Origin: Drosophila persimilis
Taxonomy: Eukaryota; Arthropoda; Insecta; Diptera; Drosophilidae
Assembly (NCBI RefSeq): GCF_003286085.1
Contig: NW_020825365.1
Location: forward strand, 558,001 to 622,000
Direction of reading: 5' to 3'
DNA: 64,000 nt
Shown here: positions 47,620-59,591 of the stretch, one piece after another
Layout of the letters: each line of letters opens with the position of its first letter
Numbering within the stretch: position 1 is the first letter of the stretch
Translations under genes and position numbers: made by a program
The notes under the pieces: generated by a model
Databases searched by the model: none
The model's input: the letters and a program-made list of their open reading frames with translations, nothing else
Told to the model about the DNA's origin: nothing

Positions 47620-50400
47620 GATAGATTTATTGCCGCTGGTCAGTGGCAGTTTTTAATCTAAAAGTCGGCTGTCAGTTTCGTGCGTCATAAATTATGTACG
47701 GGAAAATCAATTATCGCATATGCGGGGCCGGTGGAATGGGTTGCTGCTGCTGCTGCTCCGGCTCAGAGCCAGAGATCTTGGCTTGTAACGTAACGTTCCA
47801 GTTGCTGCTAATCCATGAACTTTTTGCAACTGGAACTGGCTTTTTTTATTGATAAGAATTAGACTGGCAGCCAACTGAATGGCGAGCTTTAATTGTCAGC
47901 GAGCGCGGTGTGTTCCAATTTAAATTGAACAAAGCAATCAAATCTCGAGATGGGCGCTCAGGGATTGGGCAGTGGAATCGTAATAGATACTTTGTTTTTG
48001 GGCAGCACAGACAGAGATAATCCTTGAGATGCTCGAGCGTGGTAAATGGTTCCACATTCTTGATGAATAATCAACACAGGTAATAGGGTACACCTTCGGA
48101 GCAGCCACTGTATCTTAAAAATGCATTTACATATTCAGAGTTAGAGTCCAAGCCAAAGTCAAGGCTAAGATCCCACGGACTACCATCGTAATCGTATCAT
48201 TTTTGGTTCTTTGTACCGATTCGTTTGGTTGCGCAGGTCGCATCACCCACGCGCACTGCACTCACATTGATTCGGATTTGGATTTGGATTCGGTTTCGGA
48301 TTTGATTGAGGATTTGGCTGAGGATTAGGCTGGGAGAAACACTTGAACTGGAAACTGAAACTGGAACACCTGGGTCTGGGTGAAGTGGAGACTGTAAACT
48401 GATCATAGAATAACGAGGCAGCGAACTTTTATTCGCTTGCCGTTGAATGCCACAAAAACGAGTTGAACTCAAGTTCGGCTCCGAGTCGGAGCGCCCAAAA
48501 CACGCTCAAAGTCATGTCTGAGCCACCAGAATGAGTCAAGTTTTTGTTTGTTTGTCAGCGGGCTGCTTTAAATTTTATTAAATTAATTATGGTCCGATTA
48601 TGGCGGATGGGGATGGGGATGGGGATGGGAATGGGGGAGAGCAGAGCTCTATTGCTCTCGAATCGAGTGCAATTGCTAGTGACCTAGGCCTAGGTAGATA
48701 GGCAATGTGCTCGAGCAATTAAAAGCAATGATATCGGTGTCTGTCTCCGTTTCTCATGCTCCATAAAATGCCCCCCAAAAAAGGTCGCGTTGCGTTGCCT
48801 GCCGGCAGCGGTTACGCATGGAAAAAGTCGCACAGCCATAGGAGATACATATGTATACAGGTACGAGTACGAGTACGAGTACGAGATACTCGAGTACAAA
48901 GATTACAATGTTCACTTGGGTGATTGACAGGTTTGCTTACTTAGAATCCAAAACGAAACTATGCATGTGCGATTTTGAAAGTGTGATTGACCCTGAAATT
49001 AATGCCGCGTCTGACTCTGAATCTAAATCCGAATCTGAATGGGAATCTGGTGGCTGCACATGTTTGACCCTAATTTTCTATGGGTGTTGTGGTTATACGC
49101 TTTTGGGGTTATTAAACCGATCGGTTAAGGCGGAAGCATAAGCATTAGCCCGGAGTTTTTGGCCTGCGCGCACTGATTGCTTGGCTGGATATATCGTGGA
49201 GACAGCCTTGAACTTTCCCGATCTCAGGTGCGTATCTTGGCTTGACTTGGGGTTTGGTATTTACATTGTCTGGGCTTCGTTTGGATCTCAGGGTGTGGTG
49301 TGGTTTCTTATTTATTGGCCGTGGCAAATTTGATATTTAATTAATGGCCATTTAGCCTCTTTGTAGTTGCATATTAAATAAACAAATTGCTCGACCCAGC
49401 CCAGCCGTGCATTGTCTGCTGTTAATGAGCTTGGTCTTTGAACTTTATTTTAGGCTTTGTCTGTGGCTACGTGACTGAAGATTAACCAGAATCGAGATGG
49501 GCATGTAGCATTTATGAGAAACCCTATCCATGAGTAAAATATGCCTTGAATTTATTCATATGTGCATCATAGTATCCGTACACTGCCTCGACCCACACGC
49601 AGTGTTCGTCAAGGACGGCCAATGTAATTTCAAGTGCACGCATTTGTGGCCGGGTCGGGGGGTCCCAATGCAAACGACTATCGGGGCGGGCAATGCGGCG
49701 TATGAGCAACATCCGCTTTGAGCAGGCAGCACATTACGTACACGCCACCACGCCACCACGCCACCCCGCCACTCCGCCAAGTGAAAGTGCTGCTCGGATG
49801 TGACCTTGAACGCGACAGGGGTAAACACACACCAGTCAGGTTTGCCACCACCACACCTCCCACATACTGTCTACCGGCTTTTAAATGCAATTTCTATTTC
49901 CAATTGAGAACTGACAGAATCGAGAGAGAGAGAAGGAGAGAAGGAGAGAGCAGAGCCTGCTCATATGCGGCCGCCGTCCGCCAGGTGACGCCATGCACTC
50001 GGTCAGAATGTGAGAAACTGCAGTGCGGAGAACTGCAGTTGGATAAACCAAACCAAAGCAAAGCACCGATTGATTCAGTTGTTCGCCGTGCAGTCCGACG
50101 CGCGGTGGTGTGTCTGTCGCTGCTTTTCGCACGCAATTCGCACAAAAGTGCTTACAGAGCAGAACCGTACCCGTAACCGTAACCCAAAACAAAACTATTG
50201 AAAAGAAGACCAGCATCAAATTGATGGCAGCTGACCTTTTTTATAAAATAATAATAAAAAAGTTACCTGCCCTCAATTCGCATGTATGTCATGTCTAAGC
50301 AGGTCCCAAGAAAATGCTGCAGCGGCTGAAACTGAATTCGGGTACTTATTTCGGCAGCAGCTTGAAAGCCACAGAAAGCAGCCATTACCAATCAATCAGT
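47620..50400. other. Gene-free interval with simple repeats
   Basis: About 2.8 kb between the secreted-protein gene and the kinase gene show no convincing coding exon. Visible are a degenerate TTCGGATTTGGA-type repeat (48268-48320), a GGGGAT repeat (48606-48640), a GTACGA repeat (48862-48885) and a CGCCAC repeat (49742-49780). The last part should hold the kinase promoter and 5' leader. Confidence 0.6.
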
Positions 50401-50408
50401 CAAGCGAA

Positions 50409-52220
50409 ATGGACACAATGGCAGTTGCAGTGCCACCAGCAGCAGGACCTTCGAATGGCGGCGGCATGGCAATGGCCGTCACCATGGGCATGGGCATGGA
50501 CATAAGCGTCATCAATCAATACGAGGAGAATGTCGAGCATTTGCGGCAGTTGTTCAGCCAGAACCATTTGGTGTCCTTTAGAATTGACCACATCGCGTGC
50601 AGTGCGGGCAGCAGCAGTGGCGACAACTACATGTCCGTGGTAAAACGGGTGACCATAAGCCAGGATCAGGAACAGCCAATAACCAGTGAAGCGGGTAAAC
50701 CAAATGCCTCTCACTCAAAAGGACAGAAGTGTGCTGCAGAGGGCATCAAATAGTCCATTCCATAGTTATTTTTGTTTGCTTTGCTGGGCGTCGATTGAAG
50801 TGACCTTGCTCCACGCATTCTAAATGCATTGCACTTGCACCCATACGTATACGTAATATAGATTCGCTAAAGGTCAGCACGCACACGCTCTCTCTCTCAG
50901 TGGTGTGCCAGAGAGAGGAAGAGGGAGTGTGTGTGTGTGTGTGTGCGTGTGTGTTTGTATGCGAGGCATTTCATTCATAAATTCTACTATGCGGTGTAAA
51001 CAAAAGTCAGCTGTTCCGTTCCGTTTCGCTCTCTCACGCCGTTTTCTGCTCTTTGTTTTCTCCTCCTCCGCTCTTTAGTTACGGTTATTGTGAAGCGTCA
51101 GATACCGAGTCTGTCACGCCGGCAGCTATACCGCTGCGAGGAGGCCTTCAGCAATGAGATAAACGCCTACCGGCACCTGGTGCCGCTGCTCCGTCGCTAC
51201 AGCCAGCAGCCGCTGTTTCCGCTGTGCCACATCGCCGAGAGCCACGACCAGAGCGAGACCGGGGAGCCCATTATTGTGCTGCAGGATCTTAAGGCACTGG
51301 GCTACCGAATGAAGGATCGATTGGATGGGCTAGAGCTAGAGCATTGCCTGCTGGTGATGAAGGTGAGAGCTTACATTCGACTGCCGAATAATTAAAGAGC
51401 CTCCTTTCAGAAACTGGCACAAATGCATGCCGCCTCCCTGGCTGCCCAGCAGCTGGAGTCTGCATTATTCGCCGCTCAGGTTGAGCACATGAGTGAAATT
51501 GTTTACTGCGAGGATGCGGCCGAGTTCTATTCCACCATACTGGACACCTCTGTGCAGCAGGCCTTGGACAGTCTCAGTTCCTCCAATGCAGATGGAAGTC
51601 TGACCACACCCATATCCCTGATTGAAGGACTACGACCGAAACTCTTCGAGCAACTGCAGCGGAATATAAACGCGGCCGCAGAGTCGCCATTCAGTGTGGT
51701 CTGCCACGGGGATCTGTGGGTGAACAACATCATGTTCCGCTCAGAGCCCGATGAAGTCATCTTCTTCGACCTGCAGGCCATGCGCCGCACTTCGCCCGTC
51801 TTCGATATACTCCACTTTATCTATACGAGTACGCGAAGACGTCTGAGGGATGACCACACGGACACTCTGTTAGCTGCGTATGCGGAGGCCGTGGCCAAGG
51901 AACTGAACCAACAGCTCAAGCACACGCCGGCGGCGAAGCAGCTGGACCAGCTAAGCGATACCTTCTCGTTGCAGCGACTCACCACAGAGTACGTGCGTCA
52001 GGTGCACTATGGCTTGGCCATCGGAATGTGGATACTCCCAGCGGTAACCTTCGATCCGAACAACCTGCCCAATCTGGATGTGATGAGCGAACAGAACCTA
52101 ACCGGCAAGGAGATTAAGTGCACCCAAACGCTTACCTCGGAGTACCACTTGCGGATCAGGGAGCTGGTGATGGAGTTCTACGAGCGTGGCTATCTACAGA
52201 CTCAGAGGCCACCAATGTAA
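50409..52220 (+). CDS. CHK/EcKinase-like small-molecule kinase
   Basis: A member of the insect-expanded ecdysteroid-kinase-like (EcKL, DUF227/CHK) family, which is related to choline and aminoglycoside kinases and is thought to phosphorylate small molecules such as ecdysteroids or xenobiotics. The three exons are 50409-50694, 51079-51362 and 51411-52220; phases close and give 459 residues. The start has a good context (cgaaATGg). The N-lobe includes GDNYMSVVKRVTI and the VIVK lysine (about 101). The Brenner-type catalytic loop is CHGDLWVNN (Asp291, Asn296), followed by the metal-binding Asp310 in FFDLQAM. The N-terminus is Met/Gly/Ala-rich low complexity before the conserved domain, which is unusual. 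AATAAA at 52276-52281 fits the 3' end. Substrate is unknown. From memory it may correspond to melanogaster CG5644. Confidence 0.9.
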
Positions 52221-52275
52221 GAGTGTTCATAGTGATGTAGTCTTAGGATAATATATTATAGCGTTTAGCGTTCGC

Positions 52276-52281
52276 AATAAA
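52276..52281 (+). terminator. Poly(A) signal of the kinase gene
   Basis: AATAAA lies 56 bases after the kinase stop codon. Confidence 0.7.
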
Positions 52282-52320
52282 GAGCCGCCAATGGCCACTT
52301 CTGATTGTGTTGTAGGTTCC

Positions 52321-52326
52321 TTTATT
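52321..52326 (-). terminator. Srp68: Poly(A) signal of Srp68
   Basis: TTTATT on the plus strand is AATAAA on the minus strand, about 210 bases after the Srp68 stop. The two opposing poly(A) signals are only 40 bases apart, so the convergent transcripts probably end within a few tens of bases of each other. Confidence 0.6.
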
Positions 52327-52533
52327 ACCAAATAATTTTTCAATTTTTAACTTAAAAAATGGTTCCTTGAAAATTAATATTTCGTCTATACAAAAGCCGG
52401 GCGTGGGTAAAAGCCAAAACAAAGAACCTATAAAGAACAGCGGATCAATGTACGCCTGGACATGTATCTGAACTCTTTATAAGTGTAACATTGATGAGTG
52501 GAATTCCAGAAGAATGGGCCATTGGGTGCTACC

Positions 52534-54584
52534 TCACTTGTTGCCGCCGCCGCCGCCCCAGCCCAGGAATCCCTTGACGAAGCCAGTAATGGAGGCGCCC
52601 TTCTTGCCTTCTTGCTCCAGTTTGTCCTCCAGCGAGGGCAACTCTACGTAATTCATAGCCAGATCGAAGAAGAGCGGCTTGCACGGAATGGGCTCCATGT
52701 CGGGTGTGAGCTTGAACACATTGGGGGTCTTGGTGTGGAGCGATTGGTCTTCCTTGTATTGTGACAGACGCTCATAGAGCGGTTTCGTTGTTTTCTGCGC
52801 CTTTGTGGTAGTACCGGCCTCGCTATTGTCGTCCTCGAGCACACTATACGCGTGGGCAGAGAACTTGCAGCCGTCGATAATGGACACGAGCGTTGTAAGT
52901 TCCAACTGCTGCTGGAACTCTGGACAGGCTTTGCCCTTCAGCGCCTCGTTGGCGTAGTTGGAGGCGCGCTCGTACAGCGCCACTGCCTCCTTCCACTTCT
53001 TCATATCGATCAGCGTGAGAGCAATGTAGTAGCAGCGGAAGGCCTTGAAAGTAATGGCCAGGTTCTCTACCTCACTTTGATACTTGGCATCCTCCTCCAT
53101 GCCGTTGATTTGCTGCATCTCGGTGACATTCTGCAAGATGATTTCGTAGAGGCGGGCAAGATCCTGTGATCGCACGCGTTTGCCATCGCCCACAACTTCC
53201 GACTTCTGGTTGGGATCGACAAAATTGAGCTTGGCCTGAAGAGACAAATTTTCGTTAATGGCGTACAAATGGTGTTTTGGACGGTTTTTTAATCATACCT
53301 GCTCCACGAGGCACAGATTACGCTGCAGTGTCCGGCTATGACGAATGTAGCTCAAGTAGGCCAGCAAATACTGCACGCCAGAGACTGTCTGCCCGGTTGT
53401 CAATGAACGCAGCTTGGGATCCTGCTTGATCTCATCCCGCACCGCCTGGATGGCGTCCTTGCAGTCCATTAGGATGCGCTCGATCAGCTCTATCTTGGCA
53501 TCTATTTTGCTTGCCTTGGCCAACGACTTGTCCAGCTCCTGGGCACTGAGCAAGAACAGACGCACCTTCTCCGGACGCACAGTGACTTTACGGCCACGCC
53601 AATCAATCGTCTGCAGTCCCTCGCTGCTCTCAGTTTTCGTCTGGCTGACCAGCACATCCAAGTTCTCGAGTACGCCTTGGGCACGCAGCTCTAGTATCTC
53701 ATCGAGATCGCCGCCACTAGCTCCTCCGCTGATGTTATAGGCGCAATAGCGCAGATTCGGTGTAAACTCGTTCACCTTGGCCCGATACAGTTCTTGCTCA
53801 TCGTCTGGCAGGGCCGCGGCCAGGTTCTCATACACGACCTGTGCACGCTTTAAATGCTCACCGGCTGTCTGCCACAGCTGCAACTCGAAGTGCAGGCTGC
53901 CGTGCATCCAGGCTACATAAGCCTCACACTCCAGCTTCGTGCGGGCATCAAAGGCATCCGTCTGAGAGAAAGACATTGATTACCATTAAAATTTCATATT
54001 TTAGACTATTAATTACTTTGCACAACTCCTGCAATTGCAAGGCATAGAAGCACGCCCTTCGAAGCTTGCTGATCAAATGGAAACGTTTGCGCGGTTCCGT
54101 GTTGGACTCCTGTTTCAGCTGCATGGCATAGGCCCAGGCCCGTTCGGCACTGATCAGTGGGATATGAATGTAGCGTTCATCCGCCTTCTTGCCTGTCAAC
54201 TGAGTAATGGTCACATCGCGTCGCTTGAAGTGTCGCTTGTCGCCCTGCGGGTATTTCAATGCCTTGCGGAGACGACGAATGCGACGGGTGCAGTAGCCAC
54301 GATACCGTTGGAAGTCGCCATGACGGAGACCATGCTGCTGCTGTGCATCCTTGATCATGTGCAAAACTGCAAGTTAAGGTGAAAGTTCAGTGTACATTAG
54401 CATACAATCTTTTTAGGTTAAACATATTGTACACAATAGCTGTGGACAGATCCAGGCCGGGTTTGTAATGGGCTTCGTACTTACTCTCAACCTTAAAGAT
54501 CTTTGCTGGCTCTGCAACACCTGTCCCAGTCTCAGTTTTCTCCACATTTTCCCCAGAACTGGGATTCTCCTCTTGGACGACCAT
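52534..54584 (-). CDS. Srp68: Signal recognition particle subunit SRP68
   Basis: SRP68 binds the 7SL RNA S domain, pairs with SRP72, and helps deliver ribosome-nascent chains to the ER. The four exons are 54584-54485, 54366-54017, 53961-53299 and 53235-52534; phases close to 604 residues, near the family's usual length. Exon 2 encodes the conserved RNA-binding start, QQQHGLRHGDFQRYRGYCTR followed by RIRRLRKAL, and YAMQLKQESNTEPRKRFHLI. The middle is helical and TPR-like. The C-terminal half includes KPLFFDLAMNYVELP and ends with a Gly-rich GWGGGGGNK tail, the region that binds SRP72 in relatives. It shares a 666-base intergenic region with pix, read in the opposite direction. No breaks were seen. 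Confidence 0.96.
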
Positions 54585-54658
54585 TTTCCAGACCTCCGAC
54601 CAAATCAACGACGTGTAAAAACTAGAGGTGTCAACCCGATGTGTGCGCTGGTGGCAGG

Positions 54659-54666
54659 TATCGATA
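54659..54666. promoter_or_regulatory. DRE site near the Srp68 start
   Basis: Perfect palindrome TATCGATA, the DNA replication-related element bound by DREF (and overlapping BEAF-32 CGATA sites). It lies about 75 bases upstream of the Srp68 ATG. Confidence 0.65.
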
Positions 54667-54827
54667 AGTGACACTAGATTAAGATCTCTCTTGAGTTACA
54701 TGGTAATCCTCGAAATTGTATATATTTCACAGACATTTAAGTCATTTATAAATAAATTCAAAAATAATTGTGGCTGTACAATATAAAAGTTGACATTTTA
54801 AATCCAATTTTAACAAGAAAATCCCGC

Positions 54828-54835
54828 TATCGATA
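54828..54835. promoter_or_regulatory. DRE site in the Srp68-pix gap
   Basis: Second perfect TATCGATA between the divergent genes. Confidence 0.65.
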
Positions 54836-54883
54836 GGCTGAAAACGGCATACGATTTCGATTTCGCCACTATTGAGTACTGAG

Positions 54884-54891
54884 TATCGATA
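54884..54891. promoter_or_regulatory. DRE site on the pix side of the gap
   Basis: Third perfect TATCGATA, 56 bases from the second. The cluster suggests a shared housekeeping control region for Srp68 and pix. Confidence 0.65.
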
Positions 54892-55250
54892 CTATCTAGC
54901 CTCCTTTCGAAACTTGTTGGCTGACGCGTGTGTCTGTTTTACAACAATTTCAGCCTAGTTCGCAGGTAAATTAATAGGAAATCAGTGCACTGTCAGCCAT
55001 TCTCACACAAGACGGTGGTCACTTTGTGATAGTTTAAGAAAGTGGGCAGTGGAAATCATTTGTTTTGCCACGCTTTGAGGTTATACTTTTGCTAATAGGC
55101 GAAACAGCCCCGCAGCTGGCACCCTACCCTGCCCCGTCAACAAGGGCGTGCGGTGCACCCGCTTTGTTGTGACGTCTGGCTATTTGCAACGTTGACAGTG
55201 GACTAAAAAAAAGTGGACTACTCGGACTAAAAACTTCAATACCTTGCAGC

Positions 55251-57260
55251 ATGTCGCGCAGGAAAGACAACGAGGAGGTCGACAAGCAGACGCGTATTGC
55301 CATTGTCAGCGATGACAAGTGCAAGCCGAAACGCTGTCGGCAGGAGTGCAAGAAGACCTGTCCGGTGGTGCGCATGGGCAAGCTCTGCATCGAGGTGTCA
55401 CCCACGTCGAAGATTGCTTCTTTGTCTGAGGAGCTGTGCATCGGTTGCGGTATCTGTGTCAAGGTGGGTCATTTACCTCTTGCCCTCTACGAGCACTCAA
55501 TGATCCTTTGCCCCCCAGAAATGTCCCTTCGAGGCCATCACAATCATCAACCTGCCCAGTAACCTGGAGAAGCATACGACGCATCGGTATAGCAAAAACT
55601 CGTTCAAACTCCATCGCCTGCCCATACCGCGACCCGGCGAGGTGCTCGGTTTGGTTGGACAGAACGGTATTGGCAAATCAACGGCTCTGAAGATACTGGC
55701 GGGCAAGCAGAAGCCCAATTTAGGCAAGTATGCCAATCCACCTGACTGGACGGACATCCTAAGCTACTTCCGTGGCTCTGAGCTGCAGAACTACTTCACC
55801 AAGATTTTGGAAGACAATCTGAAGGCCCTGGTCAAGCCGCAATACGTCGACCAGATCCCCAAGGCAGTGCGGGGCACTGTTGGCGACTTGCTGGATAAAA
55901 AGGATGAGCGCGAACTGCAGACATCAATATGCAATATGTTGGACTTGTCACACATCCGGGATCGTGAGATTTCGCAGTTGTCTGGTGGAGAGCTCCAGCG
56001 CTTTGCCATTGCCATGGTGTGCATACAAAATGCGGATATTTTCATGTTCGACGAGCCGTCCTCGTATCTGGATGTTAAGCAGCGCCTGAATGCTGCTTTG
56101 ACAATCCGTTCGCTGCTGCATCCCACAAAGTAAGTAAGATCTGGGAAAGAACTCCGCTTGATAATCAACATTTTCTCTGTCCAGGTTCATCATCGTCGTA
56201 GAGCACGATTTGTCTGTGCTGGATTACTTGTCTGACTTCATTTGCTGCCTGTACGGTGTGCCCGGTTGTTACGGCGTCGTTACTATGCCCTTCTCGGTGC
56301 GCGAAGGCATCAACATTTTCCTGGACGGCTTTGTACCCACCGAGAACATGCGTTTCCGCACGGAGTCTCTCACGTTCAAGGTATCGGAATCGGCTACGGA
56401 AGAGGAAATAAAGCGGATGAACCACTATGTTTACCCCTCAATGGTGAAAACCCTTGGCAAGTTCGAGCTGACTGTCGAGAAGGGTCATTTCAGCGACTCT
56501 GAGATCCTGGTGCTGCTCGGCGAGAACGGTACTGGCAAGACAACGTTCATTAGGCTGCTGGCCGGTAATCTGCAACCCGATGGAGAGGTGGATCTTCCCA
56601 TGCTCAACATTTCCTACAAGCCGCAGAAGATTTCCCCAAAATTCCAGAATCATGTCCGTCATTTGCTGCACGATAAGATTCGCGATGCCTATGTGCATCC
56701 CCAGTTCATTGCAGATGTGATGAAGCCCATGAAAATCGAGGAAATCATGGACCAGGAAGTGCAGAACCTCTCCGGTGGTGAATTGCAGCGCGTAGCATTG
56801 GTTCTGTGCCTGGGAAAGCCGGCGGATGTCTACCTCATTGATGAACCCTCCGCCTACTTGGATTCGGAGCAGCGTCTGGTGGCTGCCAAGGTTATCAAGC
56901 GGTACGTTGACCTGTGTAAAACATAAACTTGTAACCAAACTGATACTAATGATATGCTCATTTTGCAGCTACATTTTGCACGCCAAGAAAACCGGATTTG
57001 TGGTAGAGCACGATTTCATCATGGCCACATATCTCGCGGACCGTGTCATTGTTATCGAGGGCCAGCCCTCGGTGAAGACTACTGCTTTCTCCCCCCAATC
57101 GCTTCTGAATGGCATGAACCGCTTCCTCGAACTTCTGGGCATTACGTTCCGGCGTGATCCCAACAACTTCAGGCCCCGCATCAACAAGAACGCTTCGGTC
57201 AAGGATACGGAACAAAAGCGCTCTGGCCAGTTCTTCTTCCTGGAGGATGAGGCTCAGTAA
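55251..57260 (+). CDS. pix: Pixie, ABCE1/RLI ribosome-recycling ATPase
   Basis: ABCE1 splits terminated ribosomes and acts with eIF3 and eIF5 in re-initiation. The four exons are 55251-55463, 55519-56129, 56185-56901 and 56969-57260; phases close to 610 residues, the family norm. The N-terminus has both iron-sulphur cysteine sets: [14 protein letters not shown], then [15 protein letters not shown], whose last cysteine lies across the first intron. NBD1 has Walker [10 protein letters not shown] (118-126), signature LSGGELQR (225-232) and Walker [16 protein letters not shown]2 has Walker [10 protein letters not shown] (387-395), signature LSGGELQR (about 470-477) and Walker [13 protein letters not shown]. 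Both H-loop segments ([12 protein letters not shown] and [12 protein letters not shown]) are intact, so the protein should be active. AATAAA at 57457-57462 follows the stop by about 200 bases. Confidence 0.98.
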
Positions 57261-57456
57261 GACACACATGAGCGTTCACCAGCGCAGCGCCGACAGCTTC
57301 CATTGGACAACCTATTTTTCTCCTATGTTCTCTTTGCATTATTTAATCTAAAAAAACATTTGCTTTCAACATGTTTTCTTGTTGTTGACAAACTTGAGGT
57401 TTTTTTTTTACTTATACTTGATTAAAGTGAGTTTTTGTATACGTAATAGCAGCGGA

Positions 57457-57462
57457 AATAAA
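57457..57462 (+). terminator. pix: Poly(A) signal of pix
   Basis: AATAAA in the context GGAAATAAATAATAAG, about 200 bases after the pix stop. Confidence 0.6.
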
Positions 57463-57529
57463 TAATAAGTCCGAAACAATGTGAAAGGACGGTTGTCCCA
57501 AGGGAGCGTAGTGAAAAATAAATCAATTT

Positions 57530-58525
57530 ACTCTATAGAAAACGGCAAAACACATGTAGTGCGCCTTTTTAGTTTTTCGCTTCTTCTGTTGATCTTCGGA
57601 CTCAACATCCAGCTCAATATCAGATTTATTTCACAGCCAAATCTTTGTGATTCAAGTCAATTAATTGATCCTCAGCAATATCCTTGGCATCGGATCTATC
57701 GGGGTAGAACAGCTCGGCCAACTCATTGGGTTCCACAGTCGGGCGCACTCCCAAGGTAATAATTTCTGAATGCTCCTCTAAATGGCGTCACAGGTCCACT
57801 GAGTGTTGTACTGACTCTGACACATCATGCATTCGATGAGCTTATAACCATGGGGTTTGCAAAAATTTAGACGATCGGCTCGTTTTAAGCTTTTTGGGCA
57901 TTCATTGCACTTGTGTTGTACATCGACAGGTTTAAGCTTCGCAGGGCATAGCCATTTCCTGTCTTCCATTTCTGTATGCGCTGTCCCAGTGGCAAGTTGT
58001 CCAGCGAGCTGCAAAATATAGAAATCCGGAATATTAGCTTTTCGGAAGGAAGTCCATCAGATGGACAGTTTCGCCCACATACTGTTCGTCCTTAAAGTCC
58101 GACACGGCTTCGGCTTCGTCTACATCTACATGCTTTTCTAGCCTGGCCTGGACAGTTTCCTGCTTGACAGAATCGATCATTATTAGGGGATCAACAGATT
58201 TCTTGTTGTCGAAATCTTTTTCGTCTAGACATCATTCCAGATAACCCAGAACAATGTATGTCTGTTTCAGTTTTCCCTCCTTCCTCATCCTCCGTTTCTA
58301 GTTTCACCATCACATGCTGCTCGGCAAATAGTTCTATAGCAAGCAATAGTTCATTGGCAGCCAGCCTGCCTCACATACCAATAGGTTCCCATTAATTTCT
58401 GGATGCATTTGCTGCACATACACTGTGGAAGCTTCTGGTGAGCTCGCTCAAGATGGGTCCGAAGTCAACTTATCAGCATCTGTCGAATCGCAGGTGCGAT
58501 ATACTACCGGCTGCTTCATCGTAGA
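57530..58525 (-). pseudogene. Decayed zinc-finger-like gene relic
   Basis: The minus strand carries a series of short coding-like pieces interrupted by stops and frame changes. From 58525 down there is CSKCIQKLMGTYWYVRQAGC, resembling a ZAD-type CxxC segment, then an acidic stretch (KLETEDEEGG). After it come KQETVQARLEKHVDVDEAEA and SDFKDEQYVGETV. The frame 58014-57778 follows, with CNECPKSLKRADRLNFCKPH and CMMC, similar to a degenerate C2H2 or CxxC finger. Last is TLGVRPTVEPNELAELFYPD near 57740. The order (N-terminal ZAD-like, acidic linker, finger) fits the insect ZAD zinc-finger family, but no intact finger array remains. A rapidly evolving, still-spliced gene is the alternative. Confidence 0.4.
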
Positions 58526-58529
58526 TTCA

Positions 58530-59591
58530 GTTTTCTTTTTAATTTTTAATGTTTTGTTTGCAAAATCAGAAATAAGTAAGAATAGCAGATGACCTAGAGC
58601 GGGCCGGCGTGTTTTAAGCTAAATTTGGATTTTATAAGTTGTGAATGGCACTTTGGAGACAGGGCTGCATTCGGTTGGGCGCCAAGAAAGGTAAATTATA
58701 AATAGCCCACAGGATAGAAAAGGGGATGTTTGCAAATTAACACGTATTTATTGCACTTTACATTAATTACACAAAATACGCACAATAGAAATATAAATAT
58801 AGATACAAATTTGATACGAATTTCTCCGATTTCAGTTACGATCACAATCCGAAATAGACACACAATGGATAAAGATAACAATTACGAATACATATGTTTA
58901 TATGAGGAGCATGCACAGCATAATTTGTAATCTGTAAACGCTTTTGAAGCTTTAAATTTATGCGATTTAATCAAATGTACATACAAATGTTTCGAAAAAG
59001 GCCAAATTTTCTTTTGTTAATCGGAACGGCGGCCTAAAGACCATTATTCATTATTAAACACTGATAATAAGTACTATAATATGTAATTAAATGTTGAAAA
59101 ACTTATTTGCTAACAATTTCATAAAAGTAAATGCGTCAAAAATTGACTCAAAGAAGTGTTATTTTATCTGCTAGATTTGATAGTTTTGCCATGTGCAGTT
59201 TTAGCTTCCAGTTTACAGATTCTGAGTAGAGAGCAGCATTAAAAGGAGAGGGTTTTTCAAATTACAGCCCCAGGACTATTTTTCACTTTATCGCTTTATA
59301 TGTATATGTTACGGTGTGTAGAAGTATAATTGGATTGGTATACTATTGGACATACTTTCTACGTATGTAAGTCCATAAATTGAGTTATTTTTTCGATCCA
59401 AAAGCAGATCCTATGACCAATCCATCAATTCGGTTCTTTTTTCAGCACAATTTGTTGTAAATGGAACTTGTAGTGAGACTTAATATTAGTGTTGTTGCTA
59501 TTAAATAATTGTTTAAATCTGGCAACAGAACGTATCAAAAATAAGTGTATTATGCAAGAGATAGAGAGTAGAGCTGCTGAGGTAGCCAAAA
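58530..59591 (-). other. AT-rich interval, probable 3' UTR of the MTMR9 gene plus spacer
   Basis: No coding segment is seen. The stretch is AT-rich unique sequence with several AATAAA or ATTAAA variants on the minus strand. The MTMR9 transcript should end somewhere in its upper part. Confidence 0.4.

Noticed and set aside
48851..49141. 96-codon plus-strand frame with an Asp/Ser/Glu run
   Set aside because: It begins in the GTACGA repeat and its acidic stretch derives from a GAATCT-like repeat; no sign of splicing or of a known family.
49718..50176. Frame of 152 codons upstream of the kinase gene
   Set aside because: The start lies in a CGCCAC repeat, composition is Arg/Ser-rich, opposite-strand frames are equally open, and it overlaps the expected promoter and leader of the kinase gene.
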